A stretch of DNA of 10,521 nucleotides from CAZPMO01 sp964587515 (GCA_964587515.1 CAZPMO010000173.1:1-10521), one strand, 5' to 3'; counted from the first letter of the stretch, positions 1 through 7,574 are shown. Notes: generated from the letters alone by a model not told the origin. Translations and numbers: made by a program.

Positions 1-814
1 CCGGCAGGATGAGGATGTAGACCTCGGGATGGCCGAAGAACCAGAACAGATGCTGATAAAGCAGCGGGTCTCCGCCCCGGGTCGCATCGAAGAACGCGGT
101 CCCGAAATTGCGGTCGGTCAGCAGCATGGTGATCGCGCCGGCCAGGACCGGCAGCGTCAGCAGCAGCAGGAACGCGGTGACCAGCACCGACCATACGAAC
201 AGCGGCATCTTGTGCAGCATCATGCCGGGCGCGCGCATGTTGAAGATGGTGGTGATGAAGTTGACCGCCCCCAGGATGGAGGACGCGCCCGCCAGATGCA
301 GGCTGAAGATCGCCATGTCCACCGCCGGCGTCAGCTGCCCCGTCGTGCTGAGCGGCGCGTAGACCGTCCAGCCGGTGCCGGCGCCGCCATCCACGAATAT
401 CGAAGCGCCCAGCAGAAGCGACGACGGAATCAGCAGCCAGAAGCTGATATTGTTCATGCGCGGGAACGCCATGTCCGGCGCGCCGATCATAAGCGGCACG
501 ATCCAGTTGCCGAAGCCGCCGATCAGCGCCGGCATGACCATGAAGAACACCATGATCAGCCCGTGTCCGGTGATCAGCACGTTGAACACCTGGTTCGGCT
601 CGCCCAGGAAACCGAGCAGCGGCGTCACCTGCGTCCCCGTGGTCGCCAATTCGGCGCGGAACACCATCGACATCAGCCCGCCGACGATGCCGAACACCAC
701 CGCGAAGACGATGTACATCGTGCCGATGTCCTTGTGGTTGGTCGAACAGACCCAGCGTCGCCATCCCGTGGGGTGCGCCTCGTGATGTCCGTGCGCGGTC
801 GTCGCTTCGCTCAT
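1..814 (-). CDS. ctaD: Cytochrome c oxidase subunit I (aa3-type), N-terminal 271 codons, truncated by window edge
   Basis: This is the catalytic subunit of the proton-pumping haem-copper oxidase in the inner membrane; it reduces O2 using electrons passed from subunit II. Translating the minus strand from the ATG at 812-814 gives an open frame to the window edge. A typical subunit I is about 530-560 residues, so roughly half is present. Visible landmarks are the helix-II haem a ligand H84 (in ITGHGLIMVFF), the D-channel entry D114 (in IGAPDMAFPRMNN), and the WFFGHPEVY motif with CuB ligand H262, E264 and the cross-linked Y266. The E in GHPEVY places it in the A1 family, as known for mitochondrial-like oxidases. 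A ribosome binding site (GGGGA, 823-827) lies 8 bases before the ATG. It follows ctaC by 18 bases, so the two are almost certainly co-transcribed. The C-terminal half lies outside the window. Confidence 0.97.
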   Translation of the reverse strand, partial: MSEATTAHGHHEAHPTGWRRWVCSTNHKDIGTMYIVFAVVFGIVGGLMSMVFRAELATTGTQVTPLLGFLGEPNQVFNVLITGHGLIMVFFMVMPALIGGFGNWIVPLMIGAPDMAFPRMNNISFWLLIPSSLLLGASIFVDGGAGTGWTVYAPLSTTGQLTPAVDMAIFSLHLAGASSILGAVNFITTIFNMRAPGMMLHKMPLFVWSVLVTAFLLLLTLPVLAGAITMLLTDRNFGTAFFDATRGGDPLLYQHLFWFFGHPEVYILILP

Positions 815-832
815 GATTTTATTCCCCGATCC

Positions 833-1702
833 TCAGCGCGCGGCCGGCGCGTTGTTCGCGAATTTGACGCTCTCGCGCGTTCCATCCGGCGCGTCGTCGT
901 TCGCGAACTCCTTGCGCGCTTTCTTGACCCAGGCATCGAATTTTTCCTGCGATACCACATCGACCCGAATAGGCATGTAGCCGTGATTGGTGCCGCAAAG
1001 CTCGGAACACTGGCCGTAATAGACGCCTTCGCGGTCGGCTTTGAACCAGGTTTCGTTGAGCCGGGCCGGCACCGCGTCGATCTTCACGCCGAAGGCGGGA
1101 ACCGCCCAGGCGTGCAGGACGTCGTCGGCGGTGACAATCACACGCACCGTCTTGTTGATGGGCACGACGACGCGGTTATCGACTTCCAGCAGGCGCAACT
1201 GTCCCGCCTTGATTTCGTCGTCGGGGATCATCACGCTGTCGAACGAAAAATTGCCGTGGTCCGGATACTCGTAAGACCAGTACCACTGGTGTCCGATCGC
1301 CTTCACGGTGAGGTCGGCCTTGGGCACCACGTCCGAGAAATAGAGTAGCCGGAAGGACGGTATGGCGATCACCACAAGAATGATCACCGGGATCACCGTC
1401 CACAGCACCTCGATCTTGGTGTTGTGGGTGGTGGTGGTGGGTACCGGATTGCGCTTCGCGTTAAAGCGCCACATCACATAGATCATCAGCGCGGTCACGA
1501 AGAGGGCGATCACGATGATGATCACAAGCAGGAAATCGTGGAGTGCGACGATGTCCCGCATGACGGGCGTGGCCGCTTCCTGGAAGCCGAGTTGCCACGG
1601 TCTGGGCTGGCCGGCGAGCGCGGCGCCGTTCAACCCGAGACAAAAAGCCAGTCCGACGAAACTACCCGCGAACCTCAAACCTAGTCGGTGTGTCAATGTC
1701 AT
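833..1702 (-). CDS. ctaC: Cytochrome c oxidase subunit II, complete
   Basis: Subunit II takes electrons from cytochrome c through its CuA centre and passes them to subunit I. The 289-residue product begins with a signal peptide ending in GAALA (likely cleavage after A30). Two membrane helices follow (about 53-78 and 98-121), and then a periplasmic cupredoxin domain. The CuA ligands are all present: H197 (VLHAW), C232, E234, C236, H240 and M243 in the GQCSELCGTNHGYM stretch. The aromatic electron-entry patch is HQWYWSYEYP at about 138-147. A hydrophilic tail of about 25 residues follows the usual FDAWV end of the domain. The length is normal for alphaproteobacteria. The start at 1700-1702 has only a weak upstream purine run, but the signal peptide fits this start. 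It is the first gene of the oxidase operon and is divergent from tldD. Confidence 0.97.
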   Translation of the reverse strand: MTLTHRLGLRFAGSFVGLAFCLGLNGAALAGQPRPWQLGFQEAATPVMRDIVALHDFLLVIIIVIALFVTALMIYVMWRFNAKRNPVPTTTTHNTKIEVLWTVIPVIILVVIAIPSFRLLYFSDVVPKADLTVKAIGHQWYWSYEYPDHGNFSFDSVMIPDDEIKAGQLRLLEVDNRVVVPINKTVRVIVTADDVLHAWAVPAFGVKIDAVPARLNETWFKADREGVYYGQCSELCGTNHGYMPIRVDVVSQEKFDAWVKKARKEFANDDAPDGTRESVKFANNAPAAR

Positions 1703-1740
1703 CGTTTTCGATCCACTCTGTCGTTTGGACCAACGGGGCT

Positions 1741-1780
1741 GTGGTCAAACCACCGCCGATGAAAGCCGCGCCGGCGCGGC
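1741..1780. repeat. Two adjacent inverted repeats in the ctaC leader
   Basis: GTGGT and ACCAC (5-base arms, CAA centre) occupy 1741-1753. Twelve bases further on is the perfect 16-base palindrome GCCGCGCCGGCGCGGC at 1765-1780. Both lie 39-78 bases upstream of the ctaC start, where an operator or a leader hairpin would act. The palindrome is seen directly; a regulatory role is inference. In GC-rich DNA a run of alternating G and C can form such a palindrome by chance. Confidence 0.35.
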
Positions 1781-1961
1781 ATGTTCATGCGGGTTCTAGC
1801 CCCCCGAAAACGGGCCGGAACATACACCAGCGCGATGCTGTTAAACAACCGCGTCGGCGTTTTTCCCGGTCCTTGTCATACGGCGTTCCGGCGCGCCCGA
1901 GGCAACCCTTCCGGCGTTGATAACCCTATGGTTCCCGCCAAAGAAGTCTGTTCACGGTTAA

Positions 1962-1976
1962 GCGACTTTATGTCGC
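1962..1976. repeat. Inverted repeat GCGAC-N5-GTCGC, possible operator
   Basis: This is a perfect 5-base inverted repeat with the A/T spacer TTTAT. It sits 112 bases before the tldD ATG and about 260 bases before ctaC. Short dyads with an A/T-rich centre are typical of dimeric regulator sites, but I cannot assign this one to a known regulator. Confidence 0.25.
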
Positions 1977-2024
1977 ACGAATCGGGCCGTGTCTGAAAGC
2001 GATTTGCGCGAATCTTCTCCGGGC

Positions 2025-2055
2025 GTGACATAACGGATTCGGCGACCCATATATA
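2025..2055 (+). promoter_or_regulatory. Candidate tldD promoter
   Basis: GTGACA at 2025-2030 matches five of six bases of a sigma-70 -35 box. It is followed by the A/T run CATATATA (2048-2055) with an 17-19 base spacer, depending on which hexamer is taken as the -10. The tldD ATG lies about 34 bases further on, preceded by CGGAGCGA as ribosome binding site. This is the best match in the intergenic region for the plus strand. The -10 is imperfect. Confidence 0.4.
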
Positions 2056-2088
2056 CGCGACCACATTCACCGCGGAACGGAGCGAACG

Positions 2089-3522
2089 ATGACCGACCTG
2101 GCCCGAACGGATGATCTGTTCTTTACACGTACCGGCATGGACCGGGAACGTGTCGAAGGCACGGTGCGCGAGGCCCTCGACGGCGCCGACGACGGTGAGC
2201 TGTTCCTCGAATATCGGCAGTCGGAAAGCGTCGCCTTCGACGATGGCCGGCTAAAGAGCGCCGCCTTCGACACCTCGCAAGGATTCGGTTTGCGCGCGGT
2301 CGCGGGCGAGGCGACCGGTTATGCCCATGCCTCCGAACTTTCCGAGGCCGCCATCGCGCGCGCCGCCGAAACCGTGAAGGCGGTGCGCGCCGGCCATGGC
2401 GGCACGCTTGCCGCGCCGCCTTCTGGCACCAATCAGGCGCTCTATACCGACACCAATCCGCTGGGCGAGGTCGAGTTCGAGGCGAAGGTGCGGCTGATGG
2501 AGGAAATCGACACCTACGCGCGTTCGCTCGATCCGCGCGTCAGCCAGGTCATGGCCTCGTTGTCCGGCGAATGGCAGGCGGTCCAGATCGTGCGGTCCGA
2601 TGGATCGCGCGCCGCCGATATCCGGCCGTTGGTGCGCATCAACGTGGCGGTCATCGCCACCGAGGGAGATCGCATGGAGGTCGGCAGTCACGGCACCGGC
2701 GGACGCACCGGCTACCAGGCCTATCTTGAACCCGCAAGCTGGCGCGGCCAGGTCGACGAGGCGCTGCGCCAGGCGCTTGTCAATCTCGAATCCGTGCCCG
2801 CGCCGGCCGGCGAAATGCCGGTGGTGCTGGGACCTGGCTGGCCCGGTATCCTGCTGCACGAGGCGATCGGTCATGGGCTTGAGGGCGATTTCAACCGCAA
2901 AAAAACCTCGGCGTTTTCCGGCCTTCTCGGCGAGCGCATCGCATCGCCGGGCGTCACGGTGATCGACGACGGAACGATTTCGGATCGTCGGGGCTCACTG
3001 ACCATCGACGATGAAGGCACCCCCTGCCAGCGCAACGTTCTCATAGAGGACGGGGTGCTGACCGGCTATATGCAGGATCGGATGAACGCGCGGCTGATGG
3101 GCGTGCCGGCGACCGGCAACGGGCGGCGCGAGAGTTTCGCGCATGCGCCGATCCCGCGCATGACCAATACCTATATGCTGGCCGGCGACCGCGCGCCCGG
3201 CGAGATCCTTGAAAGCGTCGAGAACGGGCTGTTCGCGGTCAATTTCGGCGGCGGCCAGGTCGACATTACGTCCGGCAAGTTCGTGTTCACGGCGTCCGAG
3301 GCTTATCTGATCGAAAACGGCAAAATCGGCGCGCCCGTCAAGGGCGCGACGCTGATCGGCAACGGGCCCGACGTGCTGACCCGGGTCAAGATGATCGGCA
3401 ACGACATGAAATTGGACCCGGGCGTCGGGACCTGCGGCAAGGATGGTCAGGGCGTACCGGTCGGCGTCGGTCAGCCGACCCTGCTGATCGATCAACTCAC
3501 CGTCGGCGGCACGGCCGCCTGA
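2089..3522 (+). CDS. tldD: Metalloprotease TldD
   Basis: TldD is the zinc-bearing subunit of the TldD/TldE (PmbA) cytoplasmic protease. In enterobacteria this complex cleaves unfolded peptides and matures peptide antibiotics such as microcin B17. The 477-residue product has the family's normal length. It carries the signature HEAIGHGLEGD with H257, E258 and H262 (HExxxH), and the C-terminal GTCGKDGQGVPVG whose C449 corresponds to the conserved third metal ligand. The N-terminal half (about 1-240) forms the usual TldD/PmbA cage-lining domain. The start has a good ribosome binding site (GGAGCG, about 5 bases upstream). The gene is divergent from ctaC, an arrangement often seen in alphaproteobacteria, and convergent with the DUF3422 gene. 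The partner TldE is not in this window, which is usual because the two genes are rarely adjacent here. Confidence 0.96.
   Translation: MTDLARTDDLFFTRTGMDRERVEGTVREALDGADDGELFLEYRQSESVAFDDGRLKSAAFDTSQGFGLRAVAGEATGYAHASELSEAAIARAAETVKAVRAGHGGTLAAPPSGTNQALYTDTNPLGEVEFEAKVRLMEEIDTYARSLDPRVSQVMASLSGEWQAVQIVRSDGSRAADIRPLVRINVAVIATEGDRMEVGSHGTGGRTGYQAYLEPASWRGQVDEALRQALVNLESVPAPAGEMPVVLGPGWPGILLHEAIGHGLEGDFNRKKTSAFSGLLGERIASPGVTVIDDGTISDRRGSLTIDDEGTPCQRNVLIEDGVLTGYMQDRMNARLMGVPATGNGRRESFAHAPIPRMTNTYMLAGDRAPGEILESVENGLFAVNFGGGQVDITSGKFVFTASEAYLIENGKIGAPVKGATLIGNGPDVLTRVKMIGNDMKLDPGVGTCGKDGQGVPVGVGQPTLLIDQLTVGGTAA
3505..3519 (+). terminator. Terminator-like hairpin at the end of tldD
   Basis: GGCGGC-ACG-GCCGCC is a perfect 6-base-pair stem with a 3-base loop, lying in the last codons of tldD and ending just before the TGA. 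No T-run follows it, only GAAATATCTC. It could slow RNA polymerase or protect the 3' end, but it is not a classical intrinsic terminator. Confidence 0.25.
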
Positions 3523-3559
3523 AATATCTCCCGCGGCGCGGCCGATCGAGGCGCGTTTC

Positions 3560-4851
3560 TCAGGATTGCTCCTCGTCGGCCACGTCGATCAGTCGCCGTC
3601 TTATTCGGCGGATCGCGAACCAGACAAGCGCCACCACCGGGACGACCGCCGCGCCGACGGCGATATCGGGATCGACCCGCATTCCCAGGTCCGCGAGGGC
3701 TTTCGCCCCGTAGGCCAGCAACCCCAGCAGGTAATAGCTCGCGGCCACCACCGAGATTCCCTCGACCATGGTCTGAAGGCGAAGCTGAAGCCGCGCGCGG
3801 CGCGACATGGCGCGCAAAAGGTGCTGGTTCTGCTCCTCCAGCGCCACGTCGATCCGGGTGCGCAACAAATTGCCGGCGCGCGTCACGCGCTGTGACAGGT
3901 TCTCGCGGCGCTCGCCACCGATTCGCAGGTGCGCATGGCCGGCGCAAGGCGACGCTCCATGAACTCGCCGATGGTTTGTAGCCCTTCGATTCGTTCCTCG
4001 CGCAATTCCTCGATCCGACCCATGACCAGGGCGTAGTACGCCAACGACGCTCCGAAGCGATAGGTCGTGGTCGAGGCGATCCGTTCGATCCGCGCGGCGA
4101 GGCTGGTGATACGGATCAGCATCTCGCGTTCATCTGCGATATCGTGCATTTCGGACAGGTTGTCGGTGACATCCGCCAGATCGTGATCGATTTTCGAGAT
4201 TTCCGCCGCCGCCGTCCGCGCCAGGGGCAAGGACAGCAGCGCGAAGATGCGATAGGTCTCGATCTCCAGCAAACGCTGAACCAGTCTGCCGACCTGGTAG
4301 GGGCTCAGCCCGCTGTCGCGCACCAGGATGCGGCTGAACCCGTCACCATGGACGTGGAAATCGGTCCAGGCGTAACCCCCGCCGGACATGATGCTGCCGA
4401 CCACCGTTTCCGAACCGATCAGACGCGCGAGATCGGTCGGGTCTCGGAGCGGCGCGTCCGCGCGTTCCACGGCCATATGGATCGCGACCAGCCGTCGCCC
4501 CGGCAGACGCGCGAGCCAGTCGGCGGGAACCCGGTCGACCACGGGCGCGTCGAACGGCGCCGTGAACGGTTCCCGGTGAAGGAAGGTATAGGTGCAGAAC
4601 TCGGTATGGCGTTCCCACTTCAGGCGGAAGGGGCCGAAATCGTGGTAGAAATAATTGCTGTTCGCGGGCGCGGCGACGCCGAAACGTTCACAGAGCTTCG
4701 CGAGATGGGCGCGGTCCGCGGCTTCGCCCGCCTCGCCCGAATCCATCGCGATATGGGAAACGCGCTCCGGCGGATAAAGGGGGACGAACGGCCGGGCATG
4801 GACCTCGCCATGGAGCATGTCGCGCAACGGGTGATCTTCGAGCATCCGCAT
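3560..4851 (-). pseudogene. DUF3422 family membrane-anchored protein, reading frame broken by an apparent 1-base deletion
   Basis: The function of DUF3422 proteins is unknown. The first frame (4851 to 3883) starts with the family's HPLRDMLHGEVHARP motif and runs for 322 codons. The second frame (to 3560) carries the C-terminal part: LLRTRIDVALEEQN, RRARLQLRLQTMVEG, two membrane helices and an R/E-rich tail. Reading frame one to 3913, skipping the incomplete codon AG at 3911-3912, and continuing in the other frame from 3910 (RRENLSQRVTRAGNLLR) restores a continuous 430-residue protein, the family's usual length. In that joined protein the helices lie at about 364-383 and 397-415. After the break, frame one reads a few unrelated residues and stops. 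The second frame could restart at a GTG overlapping the stop (GTGA, 3883-3886). For the start, the AAAGGG upstream is too close to the ATG at 4851 and better spaced for the in-frame ATG at 4845. It ends the rsmE-gshA-EF-hand run, 51-57 bases after the EF-hand gene. A sequencing error is as likely as a true mutation. Confidence 0.85.
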
Positions 4852-4902
4852 TCACCCTTTCACAGCGCCGCGCCATCGCGACGCCGTGTACGACCCCGAC
4901 GG

Positions 4903-5349
4903 TCAGAATCGCGAATTGCGAATGTTGTTGAGCTCGTCGGTCGAAATTCGGCCGTCGCGGTTGCGATCGGCCGCGCGAAAACGCGAATTTAGTCGGGCGC
5001 CCACGGCGCGGCGGCGCGCATTGCCGGCGGCACCGACGCGATGGGCCCTGCCACGCGCCGCGAAATATTCCTTCCGCGAAATATAGCCGTCCGAATTCCT
5101 GTCGAACCGGCTATAGCGGGCGGCGTTGTCGGGTGCCGAATTCGCCGGGTTCGCCGCCCCTGGGCCGACGCGCTTGTTTTTCTGGAGACCGAATTTCTCG
5201 AGTTTCGGCTGCAGCCGGTCGCGGATCACCTTGTTGGCGTCCTTCATGGCGGGATTGACGTGCCGCCCGCCGCTCCGCGTCTGCGCCTCGACGGTCGACG
5301 CGGCGAGGCTAACGACCAGTCCGACAACGATCAGCGAAATCCAGCGCAT
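4903..5349 (-). CDS. Small secreted EF-hand (calcium-binding) protein
   Basis: The predicted protein has 148 residues. Residues 1-22 form a signal peptide (charged start, hydrophobic core, cleavage after VEA), so it should act in the periplasm or outside the cell. Two canonical 12-residue EF-hand loops follow: DRNSDGYISRKE at 83-94 and DRNRDGRISTDE at 128-139. Each has acidic or Asn ligands at positions 1, 3 and 5, Gly at 6, Ile at 8 and Glu at 12, so calcium binding is well supported. The stretch between them and the stretch before them are basic and low in complexity. The frame is open upstream to an ATG at 5394, but GGAGGA lies 6 bases before 5349 and the signal peptide begins there, so 5349 is the start. 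It lies 34 bases after gshA, in the same direction, and is likely co-transcribed. Its partner and role are unknown. Confidence 0.85.
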   Translation of the reverse strand: MRWISLIVVGLVVSLAASTVEAQTRSGGRHVNPAMKDANKVIRDRLQPKLEKFGLQKNKRVGPGAANPANSAPDNAARYSRFDRNSDGYISRKEYFAARGRAHRVGAAGNARRRAVGARLNSRFRAADRNRDGRISTDELNNIRNSRF

Positions 5350-5355
5350 CTTCGG

Positions 5356-5361
5356 TCCTCC
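5356..5361 (-). promoter_or_regulatory. Strong ribosome binding site that fixes the EF-hand gene start
   Basis: Read on the minus strand this is GGAGGA, six bases before the ATG at 5347-5349. It decides against the upstream in-frame ATG at 5394, which would overlap the end of gshA and would bury the signal peptide. Confidence 0.8.
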
Positions 5362-5383
5362 ATTTTGATCGGCGGCGATACCC

Positions 5384-6748
5384 TCAATAGGCATATTCCC
5401 TGAACACCTGGTTTACGCTGCCTTGCCACCCGTCGTCCAATTGTTCGAGCATGATCTCGGCCGGACTGGATCCGCTTTCGGCGATCTCATCGAGAGTGGT
5501 GAGAAATTCCGCCTCGTCGTGGCCGTTCGAGTCCAGGCGTGCGCGCGCCTTCAGGCCCGACCGCGCGATCTCCAGCACCTCAAGGGCGACATCGCGCATC
5601 GTGCCGTCGCGAAATCCGGCGCGCAGCGCATGTCTCGGCACCTCGCGGCGCAGCAGCTCGTGCTCCTCGGGGGTCCAGTCCTTCATCAGATCCCATGCGG
5701 CGTCGAGCGACGCGCCATCATACATGAGCCCGACCCACAGCGCCGGCAAAGCGCAAAGCCGGCGCCATGGCCCGCCGTCGGCGCCGCGCATTTCCAGGAA
5801 CCGCTTCAGACGGACCTCGGGGAACAAAGTCGTCAGGTGGTCCGACCAGTCCGACATGGTCGGCATCTCGCCCGGCAGCGCCGGCAGCCGCCCCGCCAGG
5901 AAGTCGCGGAAGGACTGGCCGCTGGCGTCTATGTAAGCGCCGTCGCGATAGACGAAATACATCGGCACGTCGAGCACGTAATCCACGTAGCGTTCGAACC
6001 CGAACCCGTCCTCGAACACGAAAGGAAGCACGCCGCAGCGGTCCGGGTCGGTGTCCTCCCAGACGTGACTGCGGAACGACATGTATCCGGTCGGCTTGCC
6101 GTCGACGAACGGCGAATTGGCGAACAAAGCCGTCGCCACCGGCTGAAGCGCCAGCCCGACGCGGAACTTGCGGACCATGTCGGCTTCGGATTCGAAGTCG
6201 AGATTGACCTGTACCGTGCAGGTTCTGAGCATCATGTCGAGGCCCATGGTCCCCTTGGTCGGCATATAGGCCCGCATGATCTTGTAGCGGCCCTTGGGCA
6301 TCCACGGCACGTCGCCGCGCGCCCAGGTCGGATGAAAGCCGGTGCCGATCAGCCCGACGCCGAGCTCGCCCGCCACCTCCTTGACCTGGGCGAGATGGAC
6401 ATGGACCTCGTCGCAGGTCTGGTGAATGGTCTCCAGCGGCGCGCCCGACAGCTCGAGCTGGCCGCCCGGCTCCAACGAGATGTTGCAGGCGCCCGAGGTC
6501 AGCGCGATCGTGTTGCCGTTCTCGATAACCGGTTGCCAGCCGAAGCGCTGCAGGCCGGCGAGCAAGGCGCCGATGCCCCAGTCTCCGTCATAGGGCGCGG
6601 GCGCCAGCGTCTCCAGATTGAAGACGAACTTCTCGTGCTCGGTGCCGATGCGCCAATCGCGCGCGGGTTTGTTGCCGGCCTCGAGATATTCGACAAGCTG
6701 GCGTCTGTTTTCAATCGGGGCGCCGGGGGCGGTTGGGGGTGCGGCCAT
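5384..6748 (-). CDS. gshA: Glutamate-cysteine ligase, class II (GCS2, plant-type)
   Basis: This enzyme joins L-glutamate and L-cysteine using ATP to give gamma-glutamylcysteine, the first and rate-limiting step of glutathione synthesis in the cytoplasm. The 454 residues match the size of alphaproteobacterial and plant enzymes. They do not match the shorter YbdK-type or the 518-residue E. coli enzyme. Recognisable family segments are RIGTEHEKFVF (33-43), SLEPGGQLELSGAP (91-104), GFHPTWARGDVPWMPKGRY (137-155), TCTVQVNLDFESE (176-188), ANSPFVDGKPTGYMSFRSHVW (210-230) and, near 317-340, the FLEMRGAD...ALPALWVGL region. The ATG at 6746-6748 has only a weak ribosome binding site (AAAGA). It lies 57 bases after rsmE in the same direction. 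That gap contains TTGATA on the minus strand, a possible -35 box for an extra promoter, but no good -10 follows. Confidence 0.96.
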   Translation of the reverse strand: MAAPPTAPGAPIENRRQLVEYLEAGNKPARDWRIGTEHEKFVFNLETLAPAPYDGDWGIGALLAGLQRFGWQPVIENGNTIALTSGACNISLEPGGQLELSGAPLETIHQTCDEVHVHLAQVKEVAGELGVGLIGTGFHPTWARGDVPWMPKGRYKIMRAYMPTKGTMGLDMMLRTCTVQVNLDFESEADMVRKFRVGLALQPVATALFANSPFVDGKPTGYMSFRSHVWEDTDPDRCGVLPFVFEDGFGFERYVDYVLDVPMYFVYRDGAYIDASGQSFRDFLAGRLPALPGEMPTMSDWSDHLTTLFPEVRLKRFLEMRGADGGPWRRLCALPALWVGLMYDGASLDAAWDLMKDWTPEEHELLRREVPRHALRAGFRDGTMRDVALEVLEIARSGLKARARLDSNGHDEAEFLTTLDEIAESGSSPAEIMLEQLDDGWQGSVNQVFREYAY

Positions 6749-6805
6749 GTTCTTTCGACGGTTCCTACAGGTATTCGACTGATCTTTATCCGGTCTCTAT
6801 CTATA

Positions 6806-7537
6806 TCAATTGACGCGCCAATCGCCGAGAAACGCCTGCCAGCATGTCAGCGCGGCAAGCGCCGCCGTTTCGGCCCGCAGGATGCGGGGTCCCATCGCGG
6901 CGGGATATACAAAGGGCAGTATAGCAAGGTCGTCAAGCTCCGATCGCGCGAAACCGCCCTCGGGACCGGTCAGAACCGCCCAGGGGCCGTCTTCCGCGCC
7001 CGAAAGCACCTCCGATATGGGCGCCGCCTCGCCGCTTTCATCGCACAGCAACAGCCGGCGTCCCGTCGGCCAATCGGCCATCGCACTCTTCAGGGTTTCG
7101 GGCGCGGCCACCTTGGGCACGTCGAGCCGGCCGCACTGCTCCGCGGCCTCGATAGCGTTGGCGCGCAGCCGCTCGGCGTTGACCCGCGTGACCTGGGTAT
7201 GTTCGGTGATGACCGGCCGGATCGCGGAAACGCCAAGCTCGGTCGCCTTGGCCGCGATGAAATCGATGCGGGCGCGCTTGACCGGCGCGAAGACCAGCCA
7301 CAAATCGGGCGACGCCGTCTGCGCCCGCGTCCGTTCGACGGGTTCCGCGTCGCAACGCCCCCGACGGTGATCGGTAAGACGCGCGCGCCATTCGCCGTCG
7401 CGGCCGTTGAACAGAGCGACGGGATCGCCCGCGTCGAGCCGCATCACATGGTTCAGGTAATGGGCCTGGGCGGACGAAAGCGCGACCCGCTCGCTCGCCG
7501 CGAGATCGTCTTCGACGAATAATCTGATGTCGCCCAT
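6806..7537 (-). CDS. rsmE: 16S rRNA (uracil1498-N3)-methyltransferase RsmE
   Basis: RsmE methylates N3 of U1498 in 16S rRNA of the 30S subunit, using S-adenosylmethionine. It belongs to the SPOUT superfamily and has an N-terminal PUA-like RNA-binding domain and a C-terminal trefoil-knot domain. From the start chosen here the protein has 243 residues, the usual size. The family's opening RLFV is at 5-8, KATELGV at about 97-103, EAAEQCGR at about 130-137, and the cofactor-binding knot motifs TGPEGGF (190-196) and MGPRILRAETA (215-225). An in-frame ATG at 7570 would add 11 residues; it has GGTGAT upstream and cannot be excluded. I prefer 7537 because the family begins close to RLFV and because 7570 leaves only 18 bases to the divergent ubiA start. 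It heads the rsmE-gshA-EF-hand-DUF3422 run. Confidence 0.94.
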   Translation of the reverse strand: MGDIRLFVEDDLAASERVALSSAQAHYLNHVMRLDAGDPVALFNGRDGEWRARLTDHRRGRCDAEPVERTRAQTASPDLWLVFAPVKRARIDFIAAKATELGVSAIRPVITEHTQVTRVNAERLRANAIEAAEQCGRLDVPKVAAPETLKSAMADWPTGRRLLLCDESGEAAPISEVLSGAEDGPWAVLTGPEGGFARSELDDLAILPFVYPAAMGPRILRAETAALAALTCWQAFLGDWRVN

Positions 7538-7574
7538 CACCGCCGCCCGCTGGCGCCCCTTGTCTGGCACGGGA

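Larger units (their letters stand above)
1703..2088. other. 386-base intergenic region between divergent ctaC and tldD
   Basis: No credible gene is seen here; the short ORFs lack coding character. The region must hold the promoters of both flanking genes. It contains three perfect inverted repeats: GTGGT-CAA-ACCAC (1741-1753), a 16-base palindrome GCCGCGCCGGCGCGGC (1765-1780), and GCGAC-TTTAT-GTCGC (1962-1976). On the minus strand, TTGACC (plus 1743-1748) resembles a -35 box about 40 bases before the ctaC ATG, but no good -10 follows it. That leaves the ctaC promoter undecided. Confidence 0.6.

Noticed and set aside
29..1348. 439-codon open frame on the plus strand
   Set aside because: It lies antisense to ctaD and ctaC, whose metal-ligand motifs are intact. 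Its product is a His/Arg/Gln-rich string without domains, as expected for a GC-rich shadow frame.
1917..1930. TTGAT half-site resembling an FNR/FnrL box upstream of ctaC
   Set aside because: The second half reads CTATG instead of ATCAA, so the dyad is absent.
3523..3559. Intrinsic terminator between the convergent tldD and DUF3422 genes
   Set aside because: There is no stable stem followed by a T-run on either strand; only the hairpin inside the tldD end is clear.
5423..7522. 699-codon open frame on the plus strand across gshA and rsmE
   Set aside because: It spans two clearly real minus-strand genes and the gap between them. The composition is Arg/Ala/His-rich with no recognisable domain.
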